A DNA stretch of 64,000 bases from Streptomyces solicavernae (GTDB lineage Bacteria; Actinomycetota; Actinomycetes; Streptomycetales; Streptomycetaceae). Positions 34,190 to 42,226 of this stretch are shown here, piece after piece. The position numbers and the translations under genes were made by a program. The notes under the pieces are model-generated. The model did no database searches and was not told where the DNA came from. It saw nothing but the letters and a program-made list of their open reading frames with translations. Positions within the stretch are counted from its first letter, which is position 1, and every line of letters begins with the position of its first letter. The stretch covers positions 124,001 through 188,000 of the forward strand of contig NZ_JASCIR010000006.1 of assembly GCF_029968095.1 (NCBI RefSeq). Direction: 5' to 3'.

Positions 34190-35092
34190 ATGACTGAGTC
34201 GCACCCCACGATCACCAAGGCTGTCATCCCGGCAGCAGGCCTCGGCACGCGCTTCCTCCCGGCCACCAAGGCCACCCCGAAGGAGATGCTGCCGGTCGTC
34301 GACAAGCCGGCGATCCAGTACGTGGTCGAGGAGGCCGTGGCAGCCGGTCTGTCCGACGTCCTGATGGTCACGGGCCGCAACAAGCGCCCCCTTGAGGACC
34401 ACTTCGACCGCAACTACGAGCTGGAAGAGGCCCTTGCCCGCAAGGGTGACCAGGGCCGCCTCGCCAAGGTCCAGGAGTCCAGCGACCTGGCGACCATGCA
34501 CTACGTCCGCCAGGGCGACCCCAAGGGCCTCGGCCACGCGGTCCTCTGCGCCGCCCCGCACGTCGGCAGCGAACCCTTCGCGGTCCTCCTCGGCGACGAC
34601 CTGATCGACGCCCGCGACCCGCTGCTCCAGCGCATGGTCGACATCCAGGCCCGCGAGGGCGGCAGCGTCATCGCGCTCATGGAGGTCGAGCCCTCCCAGA
34701 TCCACCTCTACGGCTGCGCGGCCGCCGAGCCGACCGGCGAGGGCGATGTGGTCCAGGTCACCGGCCTCATCGAGAAGCCCGAACCCGCCGACGCCCCCAG
34801 CAACCTCGCGATCATCGGCCGGTACGTCCTCGACCCCGCCGTCTTCGACGTCCTCCGCAAGACCGAGCCCGGCCGCGGCGGCGAGATCCAGCTGACCGAC
34901 GCGCTCCAGCAGCTGGCCGCGGACGAGAAGATCGGCGGCCCCGTGCACGGCGTCGTCTTCAAGGGCCGCCGCTATGACACCGGCGACCGCGGCGACTATC
35001 TGCGTGCCATTGTCAGACTCGCGTGCGAACGTGAAGACCTGGGCCCGGACTTCCGCGCCTGGCTTCGCAGTTACGTCGCAGAGGAGATGTAG
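34190..35092 (+). CDS. galU: UTP-glucose-1-phosphate uridylyltransferase
   Basis: The 300-residue nucleotidyltransferase has the KAVIPAAGLGTRFLPATKATPKEMLPVVDKP start with the Gly-rich nucleotide loop, GLGHAVLCA and LGDDLID motifs and the YDTGDRGDYLRA end typical of GalU. It makes UDP-glucose for cell-wall glycans and trehalose. There is no ribosome site before ATG 34190. It leads the galU-glp-moaC-mog-GNAT run, and glp starts five bases after its stop. Confidence 0.93.
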   Translation: MTESHPTITKAVIPAAGLGTRFLPATKATPKEMLPVVDKPAIQYVVEEAVAAGLSDVLMVTGRNKRPLEDHFDRNYELEEALARKGDQGRLAKVQESSDLATMHYVRQGDPKGLGHAVLCAAPHVGSEPFAVLLGDDLIDARDPLLQRMVDIQAREGGSVIALMEVEPSQIHLYGCAAAEPTGEGDVVQVTGLIEKPEPADAPSNLAIIGRYVLDPAVFDVLRKTEPGRGGEIQLTDALQQLAADEKIGGPVHGVVFKGRRYDTGDRGDYLRAIVRLACEREDLGPDFRAWLRSYVAEEM

Positions 35093-35096
35093 CACC

Positions 35097-36434
35097 TTGA
35101 GCAGCAGCACGACGGCGGCCACCGGCCAGACCCCCCTCTGGTCGGTGTCCGAGCACCTTGAGGACATTCTCGACACGGTCCACCCCCTGGACCCCATCGA
35201 GCTGCAGCTCCTCGACGCCCAGGGCTGCGTCCTCGTCGAGGACATCACGGTGCCCGTCTCGCTGCCGCCCTTCGACAACAGCTCGATGGACGGCTACGCG
35301 GTCCGCACCGCCGATGTCGCCGGCGCCACCGAGGAGTTCCCCGCCGTCCTCGAAGTCATCGGCGACGTCGCCGCGGGCAGCGCAGGTTCCCTGGTCGTCG
35401 GCCCCGGCCAGGCCGCCCGCATCATGACCGGCGCCCCGCTGCCGCCCGGCGCCGAGGCCGTCGTCCCGGTGGAGTGGACCGACGGCGGCCTGGGCGAGGG
35501 CCCGGCCGGCACGATGACGCCGCACAGCCTGGCCCCCGAAGGCGCCGCCGGCGAGGTCCGCGTGCACCGCCCGGCCGCCGCGCGGGCCCACGTCCGCGCG
35601 CGCGGCAGTGACGTGAAGTCCGGCGAGCGCGCCCTCGCCGCCGGCACCGTCCTCGGCCCGCCGCAGATCTCCCTGCTCGCCGCGATCGGCCGCGGCACGG
35701 TCCGCGTACGCCCCCGCCCGCGCGTGGTCGTCATGTCCACCGGCAGCGAACTCACCCAGCCCGGCGAGGAGTTGACCGAGGGCCGGATCTACGACTCCAA
35801 CAGCTTCGCCCTCACCGCCGCCGCGCGGGACGCCGGAGCCATCGCCTACCGCGTGGGCGCCGTCGCCGACGACGCCGAGACGCTCCGCGCCACCATCGAG
35901 GACCAGCTGATCCGCGCCGACCTCCTCGTCACCACGGGCGGCGTCTCCGTAGGGGCGTACGACGTCGTGAAGGAGGCGCTCCAGGGCGCCGGGGACTGGG
36001 AGGAGGGCAGCGATTCGGGCAGCGGCATCGAGTTCCGCAAGCTCGCCATGCAGCCCGGCAAGCCCCAGGGCTTCGGCTCCATCGGCCCCGACCACACCCC
36101 GCTGCTCGCCCTCCCCGGCAACCCGGTCAGCTCGTACGTCTCCTTCGAGCTGTTCGTCCGTCCCGCGATCCGCGCCCTGATGGGCCTCAAGGACGTCAGC
36201 CGCCCCACCGTCCGCGCCGCCCTAGACAGCCGCGAGCCGCTGACCTCCCCCTCCGGCAAGCGCCAGTTCCTGCGCGGGCGGTACGACGAGGAGCAGGGCA
36301 CCGTCGCCCCCGTGGGTGGTTCCGGCTCCCACCTGATCGCGGCCCTGGCGCACGCGGACGCCCTGATCGTCGTCCCCGAGGACACCGCCGAGGCCGCCCC
36401 CGGCACCGAACTCGACGTGATCCTGCTCCGCTGA
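35097..36434 (+). CDS. glp: Gephyrin-like molybdotransferase Glp (MoeA family)
   Basis: The 445-residue MoeA/gephyrin-E protein has PPFDNSSMDGYAVR and RIMTGAPLPPGAEAVV in the N-terminal part, the MPT-binding MoCF domain (STGSELTQPGEEL, DSNSFAL, TTGGVSVGAYD, LPGNPVSSYVSFE) and a beta-barrel C-terminal domain. TTG 35097 has GAGGAG ten bases upstream, within the end of galU. In Corynebacterium the orthologue Glp binds FtsZ and the membrane receptor GlpR; the GlpR homologue SepX is encoded 2 kb downstream. It may therefore serve both molybdenum insertion and cell division. Confidence 0.9.
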   Translation: MSSSTTAATGQTPLWSVSEHLEDILDTVHPLDPIELQLLDAQGCVLVEDITVPVSLPPFDNSSMDGYAVRTADVAGATEEFPAVLEVIGDVAAGSAGSLVVGPGQAARIMTGAPLPPGAEAVVPVEWTDGGLGEGPAGTMTPHSLAPEGAAGEVRVHRPAAARAHVRARGSDVKSGERALAAGTVLGPPQISLLAAIGRGTVRVRPRPRVVVMSTGSELTQPGEELTEGRIYDSNSFALTAAARDAGAIAYRVGAVADDAETLRATIEDQLIRADLLVTTGGVSVGAYDVVKEALQGAGDWEEGSDSGSGIEFRKLAMQPGKPQGFGSIGPDHTPLLALPGNPVSSYVSFELFVRPAIRALMGLKDVSRPTVRAALDSREPLTSPSGKRQFLRGRYDEEQGTVAPVGGSGSHLIAALAHADALIVVPEDTAEAAPGTELDVILLR

Positions 36435-36516
36435 GCCCCGCCCGGTGCGGGTACCGTGGCTGCCCACACGAGGCCCACCACGGCCCGCCGGAGCCCTGAC
36501 CGGGAGCGCACAGCAG

Positions 36517-36996
36517 ATGAGTACGCAGGACCGACTGACGCACATCGACGAGGCGGGCGCCGCCCGGATGGTCGACGTATCGGACAAGGACGTCACCGCC
36601 CGCACCGCGCGCGCCGGCGGCCGCGTCCTGGTCTCCCCGCGCGTCGTCGAACTGCTCAGGGGCGAGGGCGTGCCCAAGGGCGACGCCCTCGCCACCGCCC
36701 GGATCGCCGGGATCATGGGTGCCAAGCGCACCCCCGACCTGATCCCGCTCTGCCACCCGCTCGCGGTCTCCGGAGTGAAGGTCGAACTCAGCGTCGCCGA
36801 CGACGCGGTGGAGATCCTCGCCACCGTGAAGACCACCGACCGCACCGGCGTCGAGATGGAGGCACTGACCGCCGTCACCGTCGCCGCGCTCACCGTGATC
36901 GACATGGTCAAGGCGGTCGACAAGGGCGCCGTCATCACCGACGTCCGCGTCGAGGAGAAGACCGGCGGCAAGTCCGGAGACTGGAGCCGGGCATGA
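36517..36996 (+). CDS. moaC: Cyclic pyranopterin monophosphate synthase
   Basis: The 159-residue protein is standard-length MoaC: MVDVSDKDVTARTARA, the KRTPDLIPLCHPL active-site strand, TDRTGVEMEALTAVTVAALTVIDMVK. It completes the first step of molybdenum cofactor synthesis with MoaA. Its TGA overlaps the ATG of mog (ATGA), so translation is coupled. Confidence 0.95.
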   Translation: MSTQDRLTHIDEAGAARMVDVSDKDVTARTARAGGRVLVSPRVVELLRGEGVPKGDALATARIAGIMGAKRTPDLIPLCHPLAVSGVKVELSVADDAVEILATVKTTDRTGVEMEALTAVTVAALTVIDMVKAVDKGAVITDVRVEEKTGGKSGDWSRA

Positions 36997-37598
36997 ACGC
37001 CCAGCCGGGCACGGCGCCCCAGCCGGGCGCGAAGCCCCAGCCAGGCACGGCGCTCCAGCCGGGCACGAAGCCCCAGCCGCGCATGAGGGCCCTCGTCGTC
37101 ACCGCCTCCAACCGCGCCTCCGCCGGGGTCTACCCGGACAAGGGCGGCCCGATCCTCGCCCAGGGCCTGCGCGGCCTCGGCTTCGAGGTCGAGGGGCCTC
37201 AGGTCGTGCCCGACGGCGACCCGGTCGAGCAGGCGCTGCGCGCGGCCGTCGACGCCGGTTACGACGTGGTGCTCACCACCGGCGGCACCGGCCTCTCGCC
37301 CACCGACCGCACCCCCGAGGCCACCCGCCGCGTCCTCGACCTCGACGTGCCCGGCATCGCCGAGGCCGTCCGCGCGTACGGCCGGGACAAGGTGCCCACG
37401 GCGGTCCTCTCCCGCGGCCTCGCCGGCCTCGCGGGCCACACCCTGATCGTGAACCTGCCGGGCTCCACCGGCGGCGTACGGGACGGGCTCGCCGTACTGG
37501 AACCGCTGCTCGTGCACGCCGTCGAGCAGATCCGCGGCGGCGACCACCCCAGACCCGACGCGGGCCACGGCACCGGAGCCCCCGGGAGCCCGAGCTGA
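36993..37598 (+). CDS. mog: MoaB/Mog-family molybdopterin-binding protein
   Basis: The 201-residue protein has a MoCF domain (RALVVTASNRASAGVYPDKGGPIL, then VLTTGGTGLSPTDRTPEATR), as in Mog/MoaB, which adenylates molybdopterin. Residues 2-29 (AQPGTAPQPGAKPQPGT...) are a repeat-coded extension absent from the usual fold, which should start at MRALVV (ATG 37083). The start overlaps the moaC stop. This parallels the fruK extension: repeat DNA growing just after an ATGA junction while keeping frame. Confidence 0.87.
   Translation: MNAQPGTAPQPGAKPQPGTALQPGTKPQPRMRALVVTASNRASAGVYPDKGGPILAQGLRGLGFEVEGPQVVPDGDPVEQALRAAVDAGYDVVLTTGGTGLSPTDRTPEATRRVLDLDVPGIAEAVRAYGRDKVPTAVLSRGLAGLAGHTLIVNLPGSTGGVRDGLAVLEPLLVHAVEQIRGGDHPRPDAGHGTGAPGSPS
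37002..37073 (+). repeat. 18-bp in-frame repeat at the mog N-terminus, 4 units
   Basis: Units begin at 37002, 37020, 37038 and 37056. Each encodes QPGTxP-like hexapeptides and starts cagcc. Confidence 0.95.
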
Positions 37599-38242
37599 AC
37601 AGCCCTGCCTGGCCCGCGAGGCCGGCGGACGGCGATGTCGTCCTCCGCCCCATAAAGCTGCGCGACCAGCGCGCCTGGCGGGAGGTCAACCAGCGCAACC
37701 GCGACTGGCTGCGGCCCTGGGAAGCCACGATTCCGCCGCCCGGACCCGGCGGCCCGATCACGGCCCGGCCGACCTACCGGCAGATGGTGCGACACCTGCG
37801 CGCGGAGGCCCACGCGGGCCGGATGCTGCCCTTCGTGATCGAGTACCAGGGGCGTCTGGTGGGCCAGTTGACGGTCGCCGGGATCACCTGGGGCTCGATG
37901 TGCTCGGGCCATATCGGCTATTGGGTCGACCGCTCCGTGGCCGGGCGCGGCGTCATGCCGACGGCGGTCGCGCTCGTCGTCGACCACTGCTTCCGGACCG
38001 TCGGTCTGCACCGCGTCGAAGTCTGCATTCGGCCGGAGAACACCCCGAGCCGCCGGGTCGTGGAGAAACTCGGATTCCGTGAGGAAGGGCTGCGCCCGCG
38101 CTATCTCCACATCGACGGCGCCTGGCGGGACCACCTCGTGTTCGCGCTCACCGTGGAAGAGGTCCCGGAAGGGCTGCTCACCCGCTGGCACCAGCGGCGA
38201 TCCGGAAACAACCCGAAGGACACACCGCGGAACACGACCTGA
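37595..38242 (+). CDS. RimJ/RimL-type GNAT acetyltransferase, probable CTG start
   Basis: The C-terminal half is a clear GNAT domain (SGHIGYWVDRSVAGRGVMPTAV acetyl-CoA loop, CIRPENTPSRRVVEKLGFREEG). The first ATG in frame (37784) would cut off the conserved N-terminal strand-helix. The frame continues upstream without ATG, GTG or TTG to CTG 37595, giving DGDVVLRPIKLRDQRAWREVN, the normal RimJ-like start. GGGAG lies six bases before the CTG, which itself overlaps the mog stop as CTGA. I therefore assign a CTG start and 215 residues. Substrate unknown; related proteins acetylate ribosomal or other N-termini. Confidence 0.8.
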   Translation: MNSPAWPARPADGDVVLRPIKLRDQRAWREVNQRNRDWLRPWEATIPPPGPGGPITARPTYRQMVRHLRAEAHAGRMLPFVIEYQGRLVGQLTVAGITWGSMCSGHIGYWVDRSVAGRGVMPTAVALVVDHCFRTVGLHRVEVCIRPENTPSRRVVEKLGFREEGLRPRYLHIDGAWRDHLVFALTVEEVPEGLLTRWHQRRSGNNPKDTPRNTT

Positions 38243-38438
38243 CTCCGCGAAATAAAATGTGTGTTCGAAAAAGCGCGCGGATTGACCGCGAATATGCCTC
38301 CGGTGCCTCCGGATGTCCTGCTCGCGAAGCCTGCTGATCGCATCAGTCACAAAAAAAGTTCGAGATATCAGCCAGATCGTGCGACACACCGGCGGAATTG
38401 GCAGATGGCCTCAACGAAACCCCTCTACCGTGTGAGGC
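38243..38438. promoter_or_regulatory. AT-richer spacer and promoter region before sepX
   Basis: This 196-bp stretch is clearly less GC-rich than its surroundings (runs such as AAATAAAATG and CACAAAAAAAG). It contains a CTGATCGCATCAG hairpin at 38333-38345. A TACCGT box at 38426-38431 sits seven bases before the sepX GTG, as for a leaderless transcript. No gene seen. Confidence 0.55.
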
Positions 38439-39602
38439 GTGAGCAGCAGCGGCCTCATCTACGCAGTCATTGTCGGGGCCTGGGCCGCCTACTTGGTGCC
38501 GATGTGGCTCCGTAGGCAGGACGAGCTCAACGAAGCCCGTCCGACGGAACGCTTCAGTACCGCCATCCGCCTGCTGTCCGGGCGGGCGGGAATGGAGCGT
38601 CGGTACGCCAAGGACCTGCGGGCGCGTACCGAAGGGGAAGAGCCCATGGCCGACCCGGACGCCGCGACGGAACCCCTCACGGGATCCGTCGACGTCCGGG
38701 CCTTCGCCGTGTCCGAGGACGGCGAGCAGCGCGGCGAACACGAGCAGCGCGGCGAACAAGAGCAGCGCGGCGAAAAGCCGAGAACGCGCGAGCAGCCCCG
38801 AGAACCCCGGCAGGAGCAGCGCCCCGCGCGCCCCGAGGTGGCCGCGGCCGCCGCGCGCGCCCGGCGCACCAAGGTGCTCGCGCGCCGTCGGCGCACCACG
38901 GTGGTGCTCTTCCTGGCGTTCACGCTCGGCTCGGTCGTCGCGGCCGTGGGCGGGCTCGCGTTCCTGTGGGCGCCCGGCGTCCCGGCGGTGCTGCTGAGCA
39001 CGTACATCGTCTATCTGCGTGCGCAGGAGCGGCGCCGCTACACCTACGTGATGGACCGCCGCCGGGCCGAGGCCGCGGCGCGGCAGCTGCGGGAGCGGCG
39101 GCCCGCCGGGCGCAGGCCCGCGGCGGGCGAGAGCGCGGACGAGCAGGACGGTGACGGCCACGGCGCCGGCTCCGCCGACAGGCCCGGCCTCTCCGCGCTC
39201 GCCGCCGACCGCCGGGCCCTGGTCGAGCAGACCGACCACGCCGAATGGGTCGACCAGCAGCGCGAGCGGGACCGCGGTGCCGCCCGCGGCGACAGCTGGG
39301 AGCCCGTGCCGGTGCCGCTGCCGACGTACGTCACCGCCCCCGTCGCGCCCCGCGCCACCGGCAGCATCGACCTCAGCGCCCCCGACACCTGGAGCTCGGC
39401 GCGGTCCAGCGCGGCCGGACAGCCGCAGGAGCCTCAGGCCGAGGAGGCGGCGCAGCCGGCCGGGGAGGAGCCGCGCCGCGGACGCTCCGGAGGCGAGGGC
39501 CCCGCGCGCCGGGCCGCCGCACGGCGCAGCCGCGAGCGCGGACGCACGCCGCTCTTCGACCAGTACGAGGACGGCGACCGGCCGCGCGCGGCCAACGAGT
39601 GA
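38439..39602 (+). CDS. sepX: Divisome protein SepX/GlpR
   Basis: The 387-residue protein begins with the signature membrane segment SGLIYAVIVGAWAAYLVPMWLRRQDEL and conserved RFSTAIRLLSGRAGMERR. A charged linker follows, then a hairpin of two hydrophobic segments (about 153-190) and a long acidic/basic disordered tail ending LFDQYEDGDRPRAAN. This is the layout of Streptomyces SepX and corynebacterial GlpR, membrane partners of the divisome; GlpR binds Glp, encoded by the same cluster here. The linker contains three 18-bp repeats (EQRGEx). Start is leaderless-looking. Confidence 0.85.
   Translation: MSSSGLIYAVIVGAWAAYLVPMWLRRQDELNEARPTERFSTAIRLLSGRAGMERRYAKDLRARTEGEEPMADPDAATEPLTGSVDVRAFAVSEDGEQRGEHEQRGEQEQRGEKPRTREQPREPRQEQRPARPEVAAAAARARRTKVLARRRRTTVVLFLAFTLGSVVAAVGGLAFLWAPGVPAVLLSTYIVYLRAQERRRYTYVMDRRRAEAAARQLRERRPAGRRPAAGESADEQDGDGHGAGSADRPGLSALAADRRALVEQTDHAEWVDQQRERDRGAARGDSWEPVPVPLPTYVTAPVAPRATGSIDLSAPDTWSSARSSAAGQPQEPQAEEAAQPAGEEPRRGRSGGEGPARRAAARRSRERGRTPLFDQYEDGDRPRAANE
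38724..38777 (+). repeat. 18-bp in-frame repeat in sepX, 3 units
   Basis: GAGCAGCGCGGCGAACAC and two near-copies follow head to tail, encoding EQRGEH, EQRGEQ and EQRGEK. Confidence 0.95.
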
Positions 39603-39650
39603 GGGCCGGGTATCTGACCAGCGCGGGAGCCGCGCGGGGACGGATTTCCG

Positions 39651-39675
39651 AGCACCCTGATGAGGGTGCTAGAGT
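39651..39675 (+). promoter_or_regulatory. Hairpin overlapping the tRNA-Ala promoter
   Basis: An 8-bp stem (AGCACCCT/AGGGTGCT, loop GATG) ends at 39670, directly on a TAGAGT -10 box (39670-39675) 15 bases before the tRNA. It may terminate sepX while its distal arm borders the tRNA promoter. Confidence 0.55.
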
Positions 39676-39689
39676 TTCACTCGTTGCAA

Positions 39690-39763
39690 GGGCCTGTGGC
39701 GCAGTCCGGTAGCGCACCTCGTTCGCATCGAGGGGGCCAGGGGTTCAAATCCCCTCAGGTCCA
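39690..39763 (+). tRNA. tRNA-Ala (anticodon CGC)
   Basis: Cloverleaf of 74 nt: acceptor GGGCCTG/CAGGTCC, anticodon stem CCTCG/CGAGG with loop TTCGCAT (anticodon CGC), T arm AGGGG-TTCAAAT-CCCCT, discriminator A. CCA is not encoded. Confidence 0.93.
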
Positions 39764-39771
39764 CCGCAATT

Positions 39772-39805
39772 GAGAACCCCGTCGGATTCATCCGGCGGGG
39801 TTCTC
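39772..39805 (+). terminator. Terminator of tRNA-Ala
   Basis: A long hairpin (GAGAACCCC...GGGGTTCTC, with inner CGG pairs) begins eight bases after the tRNA and is followed by GTCTT. Confidence 0.8.
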
Positions 39806-39887
39806 GTCTTGCCGGGGCACTCCTCCACCCCGGACTCCGACTCGGGCGCCATATGCGGAGATTTGCCCGTATCAATACATTTGACCC

Positions 39888-40382
39888 ATGTGTCGCCGAT
39901 CTCCGTCCTTCCTCCGCACCGGTGGCGGGGTGCCCGGGGTGCCCGGGTTGCTGCCCGGCGTGCTGCTCGGCGTACTGCTGCTCGGCGGCTGCGGCGGGCC
40001 GAGCGGGTTGTACGTACAGGGGCCCGCGATCGAGCCGTCGCCGGTGAGCGGTCCGGTGTACGTCGCCGATGCGCTGGGGCAGCCGTTGCAGCGGCCCACC
40101 TCGGTGGGGCTCAGCGACTCCGTAGGTCTGTCCGGGCTGCGCTGGGGTGACTGGGGCGGGGCCAAGGCGACCGCGACCGGGCGGCTCAGCGGGGCCTGGT
40201 GCCAGCCGGGCTGCGGGCGGGAGCCGTACGAGGTGACGGTGACGCTCAGCGGCCTGGAGAAGCAGGAGCGGGTGGCGTACTACCGGCGGGCGACCGTCGT
40301 GCCCGCGCGGCCCGAGGAGTTGCCGCAGGCCGCGGAGAACGTGCAGCTGCAGGGCATCCGGCTCTCGGTGCCGGCGTTCTGA
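39888..40382 (+). CDS. Putative lipoprotein
   Basis: The 164-residue protein has a hydrophobic signal ending in a lipobox (L32-G-G-C35), then a secreted beta-rich domain starting SGLYVQGPAIEPSPVSGPVYVADALGQPLQRP with a Cys pair (WCQPGCG). It is 20 bases upstream of, and probably cotranscribed with, a sensor kinase, an arrangement in which a lipoprotein may modulate the sensor. No ribosome-binding site is visible before the ATG. I do not recognise a specific family. Confidence 0.75.
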   Translation: MCRRSPSFLRTGGGVPGVPGLLPGVLLGVLLLGGCGGPSGLYVQGPAIEPSPVSGPVYVADALGQPLQRPTSVGLSDSVGLSGLRWGDWGGAKATATGRLSGAWCQPGCGREPYEVTVTLSGLEKQERVAYYRRATVVPARPEELPQAAENVQLQGIRLSVPAF

Positions 40383-40402
40383 GCGGGCGGCGGCGGCACG
40401 GC

Positions 40403-41614
40403 ATGGGACTGCGGACGAAGATCGGGCTCGCCATCGCGGGGACGGCGGCCCTGGTGTCCGTGGTGATCGGGCTGCTCGTGCACCACCGCACCGTCGACGA
40501 CCAGTTCACGGCCGCCACCGGCACGATCGGGGACCGGCTGCACACCGCCGTGCAGGACCGCGCCGCCGGGGTCGACGTGGCCGGGACGCTGATCAACCCG
40601 CCGGACCTGCCGAAGCCGCTGGCGGACGCGGTGGCCGCCGGGCGGTGGGGGGTGTTCCTGGACACGGACCGGCGCGGGGAACAGTGGCTGTGGGCGGCGA
40701 GCGGGCGGGACGGCGACGTGATCGCGCTGCGCCGGCCGTACGACCGGGAGGCCGTCACCGTACGGGAGTTGGACCGGGTGCTCTGGCTGGCCGGGGGGAC
40801 CGGGACGGCGTTGGCGTGTGCGATGGGCCTGGTCGTGGCGACGCGGCTCGGGCGGCGGCTGACCGCGTCGGCGGACACGGCGCAGCGGATCGCCGACGGG
40901 GATCTGACGGCACGCCTTCCGCTGCACGGCAAGGACGAGGTGACACGGCTCACCCGGGCCGTGAACACGATGGCGGACGCGCTCGCCGGACGGCTCACCG
41001 CCGAGCGTGAGGTGACCGCGAACATCGCGCATGAACTCCGTACGCCCGTGGCCGGGATGGTGACGGCGGCCGGTCTGCTGCCGCCGGGGCGGCCGTCGGA
41101 GCTGGTGCAGGACAGCGCGCGGCGGCTGCGGGAGCTGGTCGACGACGTGATCGAGGTGGCCCGCCTCGACGTCGCGTCCGAGCAGGCCGAGGCGGAGCTG
41201 TGCGGCCTCGGCGACCTGGTGCGCAAGGCGGCCGCCGCGGGCGCCGCAGGACAGGGCGGGGTGAGCGTCGACGTGGTGCGGGACGCGCGGGTCGAGACGG
41301 ATCCGCGGCGGGTGGAGCGGATCGTCGCGAACCTGGTGAGCAACGCGCTGCGGCACGGGGCGGCGCCGGTGGCCGTCGAGGTCGAGGGCGGCGTCGTCCG
41401 CGTACGCGACCGTGGGCCCGGGTTTCCGGCGGAGGTCCTGGCGAGCGGGCCGCAGCGGTTCCGTACGGGCGCGGGGGAGCAGGGGCTCGGGCTCGGGCTG
41501 ACCATCGCGTGGGGGCAGGCACGGGTGCTCGGGGCGCGGTTGCGGCTTGAGAACCCGGCGGGCGGCGGGGCGCTGGCCGTACTGGATCTGCGGGCCGCGC
41601 TCAGCGAGGAGTGA
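40403..41614 (+). CDS. Sensor histidine kinase, no adjacent response regulator
   Basis: The 403-residue protein has two membrane segments (about 6-26 and 126-146) around a short extracellular sensor, a HAMP domain, the phospho-acceptor H-box NIAHELRTP with His210, and an ATPase domain (NLVSNALRHGA N-box, DRGPGFP G1, GLGLGLTIA G2). The N-terminal HAMP-type helix and sensor are small. No response regulator gene lies beside it, which is unusual for this class. The lipoprotein gene upstream is its only obvious partner. Confidence 0.87.
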   Translation: MGLRTKIGLAIAGTAALVSVVIGLLVHHRTVDDQFTAATGTIGDRLHTAVQDRAAGVDVAGTLINPPDLPKPLADAVAAGRWGVFLDTDRRGEQWLWAASGRDGDVIALRRPYDREAVTVRELDRVLWLAGGTGTALACAMGLVVATRLGRRLTASADTAQRIADGDLTARLPLHGKDEVTRLTRAVNTMADALAGRLTAEREVTANIAHELRTPVAGMVTAAGLLPPGRPSELVQDSARRLRELVDDVIEVARLDVASEQAEAELCGLGDLVRKAAAAGAAGQGGVSVDVVRDARVETDPRRVERIVANLVSNALRHGAAPVAVEVEGGVVRVRDRGPGFPAEVLASGPQRFRTGAGEQGLGLGLTIAWGQARVLGARLRLENPAGGGALAVLDLRAALSEE

Positions 41615-41714
41615 GCGGGGCCATCGGCGGGCTCACCGGCGGGCGGGCCCACGGCTGGACCCACAGGCGGGCCGCAGGGGGCTCACAGGCGGGCTCACCG
41701 GGGAATGGCCTGGC

Positions 41715-42197
41715 TCACAGCGGCTTGGCCATGCAGCGGCTCGGGTCGTGGTGGCGGTAGTGGCCGAACTTGGTGGCACAGAAGGCGTAGCCCTCGGAGG
41801 CGTAGAGGGCGAGGGCCTCGGGCTGTTCGATGCCCGTCTCCAGGACCATGCGGGTGCGGCCCGCGGCCCGGGCGTCGCCCTCCAGGCGGGCGAGGATGCG
41901 GCGGGCCAGGCCGCGGCCGCGGGCCTCTGGGATGACGTACATCCGCTTGATCTCGGCGTCGCCGTCCGCGTAGCCCTCGGGGTTGGCGTCCTGGGTGCGC
42001 CAGCCGCCGGTGGCGACGGGGCGGTCGTGCTCGTCGTACGCGAGGAGGTAGAGGCCGTGCGGTGGCCGGAACATCGACGGGGCGAGCGGGGTGGCGTCGC
42101 CCTCGTCCTCGCCGTAGCGGCGGATGTACTCCTGCAGTACCTCGTCGCTGAGTTTGATCGCGTCGGGGTGGTCGTACGGCGTCGGCCTGATCTCCAT
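41715..42197 (-). CDS. GNAT-family acetyltransferase
   Basis: The 160-residue GNAT protein has the AEIKRMYVIPEARGRGLARRILARLE acetyl-CoA loop and LALYASEGY C-terminal motif. It is divergent from xthA with a 29-bp spacer, so their promoters overlap. Substrate unknown. Confidence 0.85.
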   Translation of the reverse strand: MEIRPTPYDHPDAIKLSDEVLQEYIRRYGEDEGDATPLAPSMFRPPHGLYLLAYDEHDRPVATGGWRTQDANPEGYADGDAEIKRMYVIPEARGRGLARRILARLEGDARAAGRTRMVLETGIEQPEALALYASEGYAFCATKFGHYRHHDPSRCMAKPL

Positions 42198-42214
42198 GCG
42201 TTCCAGTGTGCCGG

Positions 42215-42226
42215 TACCGTGTCGGG
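42215..42226 (+). promoter_or_regulatory. Leaderless promoter of xthA
   Basis: TACCGT at 42215-42220 is six bases before the GTG, as in Streptomyces leaderless transcripts. No good -35 is visible. Confidence 0.5.

Noticed and set aside
38261..38515. 84-codon ORF before sepX
   Set aside because: It overlaps the sepX start and promoter and has no ribosome site or recognisable product.
42198..42220. PafBC (RecA-NDp) DNA-damage promoter for xthA
   Set aside because: A CAGTG piece precedes TACCGT, but the spacing is six rather than eight bases and the 5' half does not match.
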